From the NCBI GenBank assembly GCA_009193035.1, contig SWDT01000002.1, forward strand, positions 186,001-250,000: a stretch of DNA of 64,000 bases, written 5' to 3'. The position numbers and the translations under genes were made by a program. The notes beneath the pieces were generated by a model. The model worked only from the letters and a program-made list of their open reading frames with translations. It was not told the DNA's origin and made no database searches. The stretch comes from Halicephalobus mephisto (Eukaryota > Nematoda > Chromadorea > Rhabditida > Panagrolaimidae). Positions 22,975 through 32,832 of the stretch are shown piece after piece (positions within the stretch are counted from its first letter, which is position 1; every line of letters begins with the position of its first letter).

Positions 22975-23495
22975 ATTGAATTAAGATTATTAATAGATGA
23001 AAATTATTAATAGATGAAAATTATTAATGGATGAAAATTATCATTGGATAGAGATTACTGGATGAAGATTATTAATGGATTGAGATTATTATTAAATTAA
23101 GATTGTCATTGGATGAAGATTACTGGATTGAGATTATCACCGGATGAAGATCATTGGTTTGAGATTATCATTGGATAAAGATTACTGGATCGAAATTATC
23201 ATTGAATTAAGATTGTCACTGGATAGACATTACTGGATGAAGATTGTCATTGGATGGAAATTATCATTGAATGGAGATCATCATTGGATGAAGATTATCA
23301 TTGGATGAAGATTACTGGATCGAAATCATTATTGAATTAAGATCATCATTGGATGAAAATTATCATTGAATTAAGATTATCATTGGACGAAGATTACTGG
23401 ATCGAAATTATCACTGGATGGAGATCATTGGATTAAGATTATCATTGGATGAAGATCATTGGATTGAGATTACTGGATGGAGATCATTGGATCGA
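22975..23495. repeat. minisatellite, GGATGAAGATTATCATT units
   Basis: More than 30 degenerate units of 11-18 nt built from TGGATGAAGATTATCAT and TTACTGGAT. The strand bias (purine-rich top strand) is strong. Confidence 0.85.
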
Positions 23496-23499
23496 AAAG

Positions 23500-23700
23500 T
23501 GTTTGTTTTCGCAGCTTGAGCAATTAAGGGTTGCGCAAATGTCGTGTCAGCGAGGGTCCGGATGTGGACCAATTTAGTCGTCACCAATCATGGATGACCT
23601 CGAGTTAATTTGGCCAAACTGACACCCTGTGGCGTCCCCGATATGGCCTTAATTGCTAATTTAATTTTTCCTTTTTCAACAAGCTTCCAAAATTGTTATT
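23500..23700. other. GC-richer unique island
   Basis: Unlike its flanks, this 200-nt stretch is not repetitive. A good acceptor (TTTTCGCAG) at 23506-23514 is followed on the plus strand by about 19 open codons to TAG, so it may hold a last exon. The evidence is too weak for a gene call. Confidence 0.25.
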
Positions 23701-23939
23701 CTGTAAATGTTTAAAATTGTCTGACATTTTTGGTTCTATTTTTGTAATTTAGTACTTTTTCCACCTGGGACCAAAATAAGATTCAAGACCAACCTAGCCC
23801 TCAGGGGAACTAATTAAAGAGCCATGGACCAGTCCGTGTTGGAACCACGAGCTTTCCATTCCGTTCTTCGTTAATTTTTTCATTTTCTGAAGATATAAGT
23901 GATCCGAGAAAAAACAATATTTAATTTATTTTTCGACTG

Positions 23940-24770
23940 CCAACTTCATTGATGATATTTAAGCTTAATTCGTGAGGAACCGAAGATTTGTCACTTAGTG
24001 GTTGGTTAAACTTTAACTTTTTAAAGAATTTATGTAAGTAATGGTCCCGACACGAAAGTTGTTTATTTTTCGACTGAACTTCAATGATGATTTTTAAACA
24101 TAATTCTTGAGGAACCGAAGGTTTGTCACTTAGTGGTTGGTTAAACTTTAACTTTTTAAAAGAATTTATGTAAGTAATGGTCCCGACACGAAAGTTGTTT
24201 ATTTTTCGACTGAACTTTAATGATGATTTTTAAACATAATTCTTTGGGGATCGAAGATTTGTTATTTAAAAATTTTTTCAATCTTAATTTTTAAGAATTA
24301 ATTTAACAGTCTCGACACGAAAATCGTTCGATTTATTTCTTGATCATGAACTTAGATAATAATCCTTTAAGCATCGTTTCCAGCGGGACCAAAGTTTTTT
24401 TTGGAGATTTTATCCTTTATTCTCAGAAAGCAAATTCCAGGTAATGGTCCCAACACGAAAATTGTTCAATTTAGTTTTCGATTTTGAACTTAGATAGCGA
24501 TTTTTAAACATTCTGAAAATAATTTAAATAATGGTCCCGACACGAAAATTGTTCAATTTAGTTTTCGATTTTGAATTTAAATGACGATTTTTAAACATTC
24601 GCGACAAGACTAAAGATATTAAATTTTTCTTTATTTTTTAAGAATAATTTGAATAATGGTCCCAACACGAAAATTGTTTAATTTATTTTTTGATTTTGAA
24701 CTTAAATGACGATTTTTAAACATTCGCGACGGTACTAGGGATTTCTATATGGAGATTTTTCTTTATTTTT
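23940..24770. repeat. tandem array, ATGGTCCCGACACGAAA, about 6 copies
   Basis: Units of about 100-135 nt start with AATGGTCCCGACACGAAAAT, GTTTATTTTTCGACTGAACT and GACGATTTTTAAACATTCG. The CGACACGAAA word is shared with arrays elsewhere in the window. Confidence 0.75.
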
Positions 24771-24811
24771 AAAGTAATCTTACGTAGTAGCCTCGCGTTG
24801 GAAATTCATCC

Positions 24812-24946
24812 TTAGACGGGTTTGGTCATTGACCTCAACTCAAGCTTAATGACTTTTGTGCTTTTCATTTTAAACTCTGTCCAGGAGCCTTCTCGTGTCG
24901 TCCGCTCCTCGTTTATCCGGCATGTAATGTCAAACGTCGTTAAGCC
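24812..24946 (-). other. probable terminal exon of unknown gene
   Basis: A good acceptor (TTGTAAACAG) precedes 44 codons and a TAA (24812-24814). Composition is strongly protein-like: GLTTFDITCRINEERTTREG, then SWTEFKMKSTKVIKLELRSM. Phase 0. No upstream exon could be assigned and no family is recognised. The plus strand is also open over this stretch but has a less natural composition. Confidence 0.4.
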
Positions 24947-25076
24947 CTGTTTACAAATTAAAGGATTAGTATTTACTTTTTTATTTATCAAAAAATACAG
25001 TAACTACGGAATGCCTTTTTTCGAGACAACAAAAATATAATAATTTTTGGACCCGGATGACGAAGTGATAGTGAAT

Positions 25077-25375
25077 GCTGTTTTGTCATCGGGAAAGTTG
25101 TGTTTTAAAATCTGTACACGTGCCGTGGGTTGCCCAAGATAGATGTGGCTAATAGTGGAAGACAATGGGTACACAACGACGTGTGGAGGTGAAAAGGCCG
25201 TTCTGACCCCGGAGAACCCGCGTCAGGGCCTGCAACCCGACGTAGTAACCAGGACCAGAGAACACGTGCTAAGTAAGCTCTTCGGAGACCGATCTGCACG
25301 TCGATGACCAGACACTCTCATCCACCCCCATCTACGGCCACACCACCCATTCGTCTATTACGGAGGGTCTTTTTT
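25077..25375 (+). ncRNA. structured Pol III-like RNA, copy 1
   Basis: About 299 nt, nearly identical to 31420-31717, and ending in a T6 run typical of Pol III termination (GGAGGGTCTTTTTT). An A-box-like TGGCTAATAGTGG (near 25147) and a B-box-like GGTTCTGACCCC-type segment (near 25199) lie inside. Pairings visible by eye are GTTGTGT with ACACAAC, AATGGGT with ACCCATT, GTGTGG with CCACAC, and a TTCT/AGAA hairpin. SRP RNA, RNase P/MRP, 7SK, 5S, U snRNA and spliced-leader RNA were considered and their hallmarks were not found. A tRNA-derived SINE is an alternative, but no poly(A) tail or target duplication is seen. Confidence 0.5.
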
Positions 25376-25669
25376 ACCTTTTTATAATAACTTTTGTAAA
25401 TAAAGTTTTCTCGAAGCAGTTTTCGGAACTTGGTCAGTCAGGAAGACCAAAGAAAAAGGATAATCCGACTTCTCGATCCTGTGTACAAAGAAGCTCTATG
25501 ATCGTGTTTCTGCTTGTTTTTTGCCGACCTGAACGGATTTCTATCTGGCGCCATTGCGAGTGGGAGATTTCCCATATCTCCTAGGTCGCGATTATTTTCG
25601 TCCAAAAATTTTCTGAGATTTTTTCGAATTAAACGATGAAACAAATTTGTGTAATTTTTAATATATATT

Positions 25670-26290
25670 TAATGGTCACTTATTTGTCAAAAGTATACTG
25701 TAATTCATTCTTGGTAGGAGATATGATTTGATTCTATTAAAAGTAAATATCCTTTATCCCTTAAATCCTGATTATTATTTTTTTTTACTAAAAATTTAGA
25801 AATTTTTTAAATATTCAAATTTCCCAAAAATTTTTCTTTATAATTTACGGTTAATCGCTAAAAGTATACTGTAATTCACTCTTGGTGAAAGATATAGCCT
25901 GACTGTTAAAAGTAGAAGATCTCCTTTATCCCTTAAATCCTGATTATTTTTGTTTTTTTTACTAAAAATTTAGAAACTTTTTTATATTTTTTAAATATTC
26001 AAATTTCTCAAGAATTTTTTCTTTATAATTGACGATTAATCACTAAAAGTATACTGTAATTCACTCTTGGTGAAAGATATAGCCTAACTATTAAAAGTAG
26101 AAAATCTCCTTTATCCCTTAAATCCTGATTATTATTTTTTTTTACTAAAAATTTAGAAATTTTTTAAATATTCAAATTTCCCAAGAATTTTTCTTTATAA
26201 TTTACGGTTAATCACTAAAAGTATACTGTAATTCGCTCTTGGTGGGAGATATAGCCTGACTGTTAAAAGTAGAAAATCTATATCCTCTTA
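25670..26290. repeat. tandem array, unit about 180 bp, 4 copies
   Basis: Units start GTATACTGTAATTCACTCTT and include GGTGAAAGATATAGCCTGAC and CCTTTATCCCTTAAATCCTG. Copies begin near 25691, 25867, 26047 and 26221. No gene is seen. Confidence 0.85.
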
Positions 26291-26299
26291 GGTTATCTT

Positions 26300-27165
26300 C
26301 ATTTTTCGACTTTTTTGTCCAAAATATCTTCTAAATATTTCTTTCAATTAATAAAAAAGTGTAATTTTAATAATTTTTTAAATATTTTTTTGTTTTTTTA
26401 CATAATTATCGATCGCCTCTCCACTGGAGCCGATACTGTACTTGATAAATACTGAATCATGTGTTCTGGCTCTTTCACGGTTGCGAAATTTCCCATATCG
26501 TTTTAGTCACACCCATTTTTTATTTTTTTTAAATCAAAAAATCTCTGAATTTAAAAATTTTTTAAATATAAACTTTTTCGAATTTCCTGAAAATATAAAT
26601 TTTTTCGGATTTTTTAAAATACAATCAATCGGTACTGTAACTAAAGTGGATACTGTACTTTACGGTCGGTGATTCACATTTCTTAATCTTTTTGAAATTT
26701 TTAAACATTTTTATTTTTTTTTGAAATTTAATTTTTAAATATTTTTTATTTTTTGTAAATTTAATTTTTAAACATTTTTATTTTTTTTGAAATTTTGTAA
26801 ATATTTTTATTTTTTTCTAAATTTTATTTTTAAACATTTTTTTTTGAAATTTAATTTTTAAACATTTTTATTTTTTCAAATTTAATTTTTAAATATTTTT
26901 AATTTTTTTTAACTTTTATTTTTTTATTCGAAATAAAAATTTTTTTAAGTAATCGATAATTGATAATTTTTATTTTGCTGATAACTTTTTTACTTTGCTT
27001 ATATGATCATCGATTACTCATTCGGTAAACTATATATCGTATTAGGTTTTTGTTAATCCATCTGTTCAGACGTTATTTTAAATCAAAAATCCCAATATTG
27101 CCCCAGGCGACGTTTAATTTTAAAACTTTTTCAAATTTTTTTAATAATTAATAATTTTTAAACAT
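26300..27165. other. AT-rich gene-free stretch
   Basis: TTTTTAAACATTTTTATTTT units dominate 26.7-26.9 kb. A small non-repetitive island at 26420-26520 has a short open minus-strand frame, but no splice signals that would support an exon. Confidence 0.5.
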
Positions 27166-27169
27166 TTTT

Positions 27170-27625
27170 AAAATTTCTGATTTTTTCGTTTTGTGACCAT
27201 TGGTTACTTACTGATTTAATTTATATTGTATTTATTTTCTTTAATTATTCTATTTTTGAATTTTCAGAATTATCTAAATTTTCTGGTTTTTAGAAAATAA
27301 TAATTTTTAAATATTTGATTTTTCGTTTTGTGACCATTGGTTACTCATTGACTTAATTTATATTTTATATTTTTTTTACATTATTCGATTTTTTAATTTT
27401 CAGAATTATGCAAATTTTCTGGTTTTTAAAAAATAATAATTTTTAAATATCCAATTTTTCGTTTTATGACCATTGGTTACTCATTGACTTAATTTATATT
27501 GTATTTATTTTTTTTACATTATTCGATTTTTTAATTTTCAGAATTATGCAAATTTTTTGGTTTTTAGAAAATAATAATTTTTAAATATCTGATTTTTCGT
27601 TTTGTGACCATTGGTTACTCATTGA
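27170..27625. repeat. tandem array, unit about 130 bp, 4 copies
   Basis: Each copy holds TTTCGTTTTGTGACCATTGG and TTACTCATTGACTTAATTTA, plus an ATTATGCAAATTTTCTGGTT word. The last copy runs directly into the exon-like block at 27615-27845. Confidence 0.8.
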
Positions 27626-27845
27626 CCCAAGTAGGTGCCCCGGTTGATACTCGTTGATTCATGTTTTCTGGCGCCATTCTGAATGTTGACAAAGCCGGAA
27701 GAACAAGAGGGAAGCGAAAAGTGTCGATTCTTTCGCCGATTCTAAACACTGTTGATTTTCTCTCGGAGGTGGTCAGCACTCGAGCCCCAATTTGCACTTT
27801 GGTCCATTTCACACTTCCCGGGGATTCTTCAATGATGACTTAATT
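27615..27845 (-). other. exon-like block open on both strands
   Basis: The minus strand is open for about 75 codons to TGA-free TAA-type termination near 27615, with protein-like sequence (WTKVQIGARVLTTSERKST, then RIGERIDTFRFPLVLPAL). The plus strand also has an ATG-to-TAA frame (27661-27843, 60 codons). Codon use slightly favours the minus reading. The upstream junction on the minus strand would be a weak TTAAG acceptor at about 27843. No family is recognised. Confidence 0.3.
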
Positions 27846-27849
27846 GATA

Positions 27850-28960
27850 TTTCGTGATTATCTCGAGTTGTAAGTGATCATGGCCTCAGGCAATCAACAT
27901 TGCTTTTATCTTGGTTAATTTTTTTTGAACTGATATTTATAAAAATGTCAATTCAATTTTTAATTTCGGTCATTTCTGTTCTGGTTGCCATCGGCAGCAA
28001 ATTAATCGAATGATCCAGCTGTGTTTCTTTCGAAAGTAAATCTAAAATTAGCTCAGGAAGTTTCTTTTTAGAATATTACAGTCCCCCAGAATCCAGAGGG
28101 AATTTTCTGAATTTTTTTAATTTTTGAAAATTCAAAATTCGTTGAAAAATTTAAATTTTTGAAAATTTTGAAAAACTTTGAAAATTTTAGAATTCAGTAA
28201 AAATCGGAATCTGGAGCTGGGAATTTCGGAAATTTAGAATATTCGGAGAATTCGTGATATTTGTAATTTTTCGGCACATGCTGAAACCATAAAAATCTGG
28301 AATTTTCTAGAATCTGATGAAAAGTTTCAAATACCAAGAATTTTATGAATTTTACAACTTTGTAAAAAAATTTGAAATTCGTCGGAATCCAGTTGAAGAT
28401 TCTAAAATTTAAAAATCTGGAATTTTCTAGATTCTAAAATATTTTTATAATTTCTCTGAAATTTTATAGAATCTGGAATTTTTTTTATAATTTCTCAGAA
28501 ATCAAATTTCTGAAATTCTCTAAAATCTAAAATATTTTTTATAATTTCTGAAATCAAATTTCCGAAATTCTCTAAAATTTTTTTTATAATTTCTCAGAAA
28601 TCAAATCTCTGGAATTTTATGGAATCTAAAACATTTATAATCTTTTAGAATTCAGTTTTAACTTTTGGAATTTTTGTAAATTGTGAAACTTGGAAAAATG
28701 CTGGAAATCTAGATCTGCAAAATTGAATTTCAGTTTTTTAAAATTCCTGAATGTTGATTTCGGAAGAATTTTGTAAGAACGCCCATCTGCGCTTTGTATA
28801 AGTAATACTACGATTTCGAAGACTTGTGTGCAAACATTAAGGACCAAAGTTGTTTCGCGTGTTTTACAGGTGCTCTCTTGAGTCCGAGTGGTTCTAGCAC
28901 CTCTGGCTCGTTTGTTTTGACTCCGATCGTGGTTTATTCACGTTTTGGGTTATTTAATAA
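27850..28960. other. AT-rich spacer with GAATTTTCTAGAATCT-type repeats
   Basis: Degenerate TCTGGAATTTTCTAGAATCT and AATTTCTCAGAAATCAAATT units fill 28.1-28.7 kb. A TTTTACAG near 28861-28868 and a TTTCAG at 28975-28980 are possible splice acceptors of the 5' leader of the next gene. Confidence 0.5.
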
Positions 28961-29000
28961 TCGATAATTGATCTTTCAGATCTCATCCGGGAACTTGACA

Positions 29001-29587
29001 ATGCAGCAAAATTTGTTTTTTCTTCTTCTGACGGGGGGTTTTGTGTCCTTGTACGGAGCCCCCGGGGCCAGTCCCCCCGAAATGAGGATCATCCACGCGG
29101 ACGACAGTAGTGTCCAATGGTCTCATATGGAAGTCATTAACGAAGGTGAGTACTAGGTCCTGAAGTCGGTAATCACAAGGGTACTGTAGACATGAAGCTG
29201 TTCTCCACCCGACCCCATTGCCGGGACGCCTGTGCCAGGTCCTGCAAGCCGATCATGCTGGCCGATACGGATCAGGTTTTCTTCATCTGTCCCCAGGTGA
29301 AGCCCCCCGAGAAGTCCATTCCGGAGAAGTTCCTTTCTAAAATGAGTTTCCCCATCGTCCTCCTCCTGGGGGTTCTGGGCCTGGCGATCCTAGTCTGCTT
29401 CGTTTGCTGCTGTCGAGCCATGTGTTGTCAAACTCACTCCAGAAGTGCCCACAGCTCCCGAGAAGGTCTCCATAAAAAATACGTTCAAGAATTAACTGAT
29501 GAAGGAAACGAAAAACCCCCATTGAACTCGATCGAAGAACAACAGTCCTTCAGAACCATGAGGTCAACCAGGGTTCACGACGTTTAA
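29001..29587 (+). CDS. single-pass type I membrane protein, un-named
   Basis: Two exons, join(29001..29145, 29190..29587), with a 44-nt intron, give 180 residues. Residues 1-19 form a signal peptide (MQQNLFFLLLTGGFVSLYG). A short ectodomain has four Cys (59, 63, 67, 82). Residues 103-123 are a transmembrane helix (PIVLLLGVLGLAILVCFVC) followed by a Cys cluster (CCCRAMCC), likely palmitoylated. The cytoplasmic tail of about 55 residues is charged and Ser-rich. A TTTCAG 21 nt before the ATG suggests trans-splicing. The layout resembles small nematode cell-surface proteins, but no family is recognised. Confidence 0.75.
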
Positions 29588-29815
29588 TCATTCCAGTTTT
29601 TTCTGATTATTTATTATTTCCGGATTTTTCTCGGAAATCGATCGGGTCAAGTCGTCATCTTCACTAGCTGCAATTTTTCATTTTTATTTTTTTTCAAAGT
29701 ATTTTTAATTTTTCGCATTTGTGCCTTTTAATTTTCGATTTCTCAGTCTAAGCTCAAGAATACTCAAATTTGTCTTTTTTGTTTATGGAATGTTATAAAG
29801 TCATCAGGAAATGTC

Positions 29816-30070
29816 GGTTACAACCACAAAAACGAAATTACAATTACAAAATTATAATCACAAAAACAAAATTTCAATCATAAAAACAAAACTACAATCA
29901 CAAAAACGAAATTACAATTACAATTACAAAATTACAATCACAAAAACAAAATTATAATCACAAAAACGAAATTATAATCACAATTACAAAACTACAATCA
30001 CAAAAACAAAATTATAATCATAAAAACAAAATTATAATCACAAAAACAAAACTACAATCACGAAAACGAA
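29816..30070. repeat. minisatellite, AATCACAAAAACAAAATTAT units
   Basis: About 14 degenerate units of 18-20 nt with the core ACAATCACAAAAACGAAATT. It lies about 230 nt after the stop of the membrane-protein gene. Confidence 0.85.
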
Positions 30071-30099
30071 GATGGTAGTGTGTTGTCGTGACGAGAAAT

Positions 30100-30430
30100 G
30101 CTGGCCTTCGGGAAAGAGATATCATGAAACAGCATCTTACCCTTCTTTGAACGTTTTTGATGGACATACTGTAATATTCTATCGAATCAAATACAGTAAT
30201 AAATAATAAAAAAGTAACTATTCATATGAAATTTCCTCCTACGGTTAAAATTCGATGATATCAACGGAAATATTTCCTCGAATAGGCTACAGTAATAAGT
30301 AGTAAAAGAGACAACTACTAAAGAAAATAAAATTTACCCCTGTCATGTGATTCTGTAGGAATCGTAACAATTTCTTCGAATCGGCTACAGTAATACTTGA
30401 GAATGCGAAATCAATGGCATTGGAGCTGAT
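30100..30430. repeat. three-copy repeat with ACAGTAATAA and TTTCCTCGAATAGG words
   Basis: Copies of about 115 nt near 30170, 30270 and 30350 share ATCGAATCAAATACAGTAAT-like and GATATCAACGGAAAT-like phrases. No gene is seen. Confidence 0.55.
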
Positions 30431-31400
30431 TTGTCTGGAGAAAAGTTAAAAATTATCGTGTGCTTTGGAACCTTCGTGATGAAGACTGATGAAATCGGAT
30501 GTGATGGATTTTGTATTGATTTATTTGTTGAAATGTTTGAAATTCTGAATTTTAATTTTGACTTTTTTGCAGTTGAAGATGAAATCTACGGAATCTGAAT
30601 GTTCTTCTTTGACTTTCCGACGGACTTAAAAATGCCGAAACCCTGGTTTTTATTTTCTCCTGAATCTAACAATTAGTGCCTCAGAAGGCTAAGCAACATT
30701 GCAAGACACCAGGCGAGTAAACTACAGTATTCATGATCATACTGTTTTGGGCGAATGGAGATAGTTGTATTAGTTTATTAACTCGAATCTTCGAAATTTT
30801 CGTAAATCTCCAGACTTTGAAATCTTCAAGAATTTCAAATTTTCAGAATCTTCAAGAACTTCAAAATTTCAGAATCTTCAAGAATCTTAAATCTTTGAAA
30901 TTTTGAAGAATTTCAAATTTTTAGAATCTTGAATAATCTTAAATCTCTGAAATTTTGAAAAATCTAACGAAAAGTCTTAAATCTAACGTCTAAAACCTCG
31001 AATTTTGGAATTTCTAGAAATTCATCCTGAAACGATTCTACAACATTTATTTTTCATTTTTTAATATTATCATTTACAAGAACTGACAAAATATAATAAT
31101 CACGTGTAGGACCTCTTGAAATAAGACACGAAAATGAGCCTCATTTCGTGGTTTCCTCTGCATACTGTAGACGTCAAAAATTTCCTATAAGGAGCCACGA
31201 GAGTTCCTGAAGATAATAATGAATTCATTATGTTTACCTACACGAGTAAGCATTTATGTCAAATGCAATTTATGAGAAAAGCGAAGTTAGACATGAAAAT
31301 TTTATGCTTGAAATTGGTTTCTTCTGCTTTTTACTAACAGAGACATATTTTCTGTAAGATAAACTTATTACAAAAAAATTTCCACGGTGATCGAGTTCTA
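30430..31400. other. gene-poor stretch
   Basis: A TTTTTTGCAG acceptor near 30571 is followed by a 16-codon frame only. 30.78-31.0 kb is a degenerate TTCAGAATCTTCAAGAATTT array. No gene can be supported. Confidence 0.4.
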
Positions 31401-31419
31401 GATGAACATACACTATCAC

Positions 31420-31717
31420 GCTGCTTGCCATCGGGAAAGTTGTGTTTTAAAATCTGTACACGTGCCGTGGGTTGCCCAAGATAGATGTGGCTAATAGTGG
31501 AAGACAATGGGTACACAACGACGTGTGGGGGTGAAAAGACGGTTCTGACCCCGGAGAACCCGTGTCAGGACCTGCAACCCGACGTAGTAACCAGGACCAG
31601 AGAACACGTGCTAAGTAAGCTCTTCGGAGACCGATCTGCACGTCGATGACCAGACACTCTCATCCACCCCCACCTGTGGCCACACCACCCATTCGTCTAT
31701 TACGGAGGGTCTTTTTT
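31420..31717 (+). ncRNA. structured Pol III-like RNA, copy 2
   Basis: Roughly 97 percent identical to 25077-25375 by eye, over the full length only. Homology stops at GCTG on the left and at the T6 run on the right. The differences include paired changes: GGAGGTG...CATCT in copy 1 becomes GGGGGTG...CACCT here, which keeps the helix. Two copies in the same orientation 6.3 kb apart, with unrelated flanks, suggest transposition or gene duplication of an RNA unit. A minus-strand open frame inside (64 codons) is shared by both copies but is explained by the RNA conservation. Confidence 0.5.
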
Positions 31718-31719
31718 AT

Positions 31720-32175
31720 TTTTTTTATCTTAACATTATCAACCTCAAACTTGACATTCGAAGATTCAGTTCATTCGCCATTGTGATGAGACAGGTCTGT
31801 CGATCTTTTCCTATAGTTTATCCGACAGTTGCTTTTCTATTTTGTAAAATTTATTGTTTTTATATTATTTTTTGGTAGTTGATTTAATTTAATATCTCAA
31901 TCAAACACTAACTTTTAAAAATTTCAACATCCATGGGGATCGAAGAAGATAAATATCTTAAAAATGATTTCGTACAGTTCATTTTTACTTTTTTAGACTA
32001 GTACATTTGGCATGTTAAATTATCTAATATCTCAATTAAGAAAGATTAATTTTTAAAAAATATATAAAAAATGTTGAAATTTTGTAGTTTTCATCGATTA
32101 CCTCACTCCAGAAGGCCACTGAGCAGAAACAGACGACAGATTCTGAATGCACATTTCAAGAGGTATAAAACGATA
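31720..32175. other. AT-rich spacer
   Basis: Two partial copies of a TTTAATATCTCAATCAAACA-type repeat (31880 and 32025). No gene is seen. Confidence 0.45.
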
Positions 32176-32177
32176 TA

Positions 32178-32615
32178 CAGTCGAACCTCGGTTTATGCAT
32201 ACCTCGATAAATGCGTAAGACTCTTCGGTCCCTTGAATATCCACTTCTGGTATTGATAATACATGTAAAATCCAACTACCACAATATGCCCTCAGGGAGT
32301 CTCCATTCTATCAGCCGACAGGCCCAGATCGCAATACAAGGCTAGGAAAACTGAACCCCGTTGGAAGAGGGAATCAGATTGTTCTATTGAATCTGTTTGG
32401 ATTGTCTGTATAGCTTAGTAGACCTGAGTTGACGAGCCTGGGGAGATGTCTCCTTTCTATCCGCTTGATAATGTTGAATAAAACTATCCAGCAAACTGTC
32501 TATGGTAGGAACCTCAATCCTCCGCTTGGTCTCGGAACCGTGTGACTATCATCGAATATTTAACTTTCTACGCAGCCCCGAAGACCCATATTACACACTA
32601 ATCGAGGTTGGACTG
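32178..32615. mobile_element. pogo/Tigger-like MITE
   Basis: A 438-bp element with terminal inverted repeats, CAGTCGAACCTCGGTTTATG at the left and (read inward) CAGTCCAACCTCGATTAGTG at the right, flanked by TA dinucleotides (32176-32177 and 32616-32617). The CAGTNNAACCTCG ends and TA target site are typical of the pogo/Tigger branch of Tc1-mariner elements. The interior is unique and has no transposase, so the copy is non-autonomous. Confidence 0.75.
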
Positions 32616-32832
32616 TATATCAACTCAAAAGATCACTTTGAAGAAATAAATTTTCCTCATTAGTTTTCTTTTTCTCGCATTTTGAAAAACGTTTTTTACT
32701 AACCTCAAAAAATAAATGTGTTCTGAGGGATATATATCACTATTTATCGAAAAGACCGAATCTCTTAGAGTTGTACTAATTACCACTCAGTTCTTAAAAT
32801 AATTAGTTTTTAAAAATATTTATTTTCCAATA

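Noticed and set aside
25105..25299. 64-codon minus-strand frame repeated at 31447-31641
   Set aside because: Conserved only because the underlying RNA element is duplicated. Differences between copies follow RNA pairing rather than codons.
25077..25375. SRP RNA, RNase P/MRP RNA, 7SK, 5S rRNA or spliced-leader RNA identity
   Set aside because: The SRP helix 8 tetraloop and Alu UGU motif, the P4 pairing geometry of RNase P/MRP, the 5S internal loop sequence and the SL sequence were looked for and not found.
25438..25644. 68-codon minus-strand frame
   Set aside because: About 30 protein-like codons exist in the middle, but there is no ATG or acceptor, and part of the sequence recurs in degraded form near 26.46 kb, suggesting a repeat.
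32071..32256. 61-codon plus-strand frame
   Set aside because: It runs into the MITE at 32178 and has no other support.
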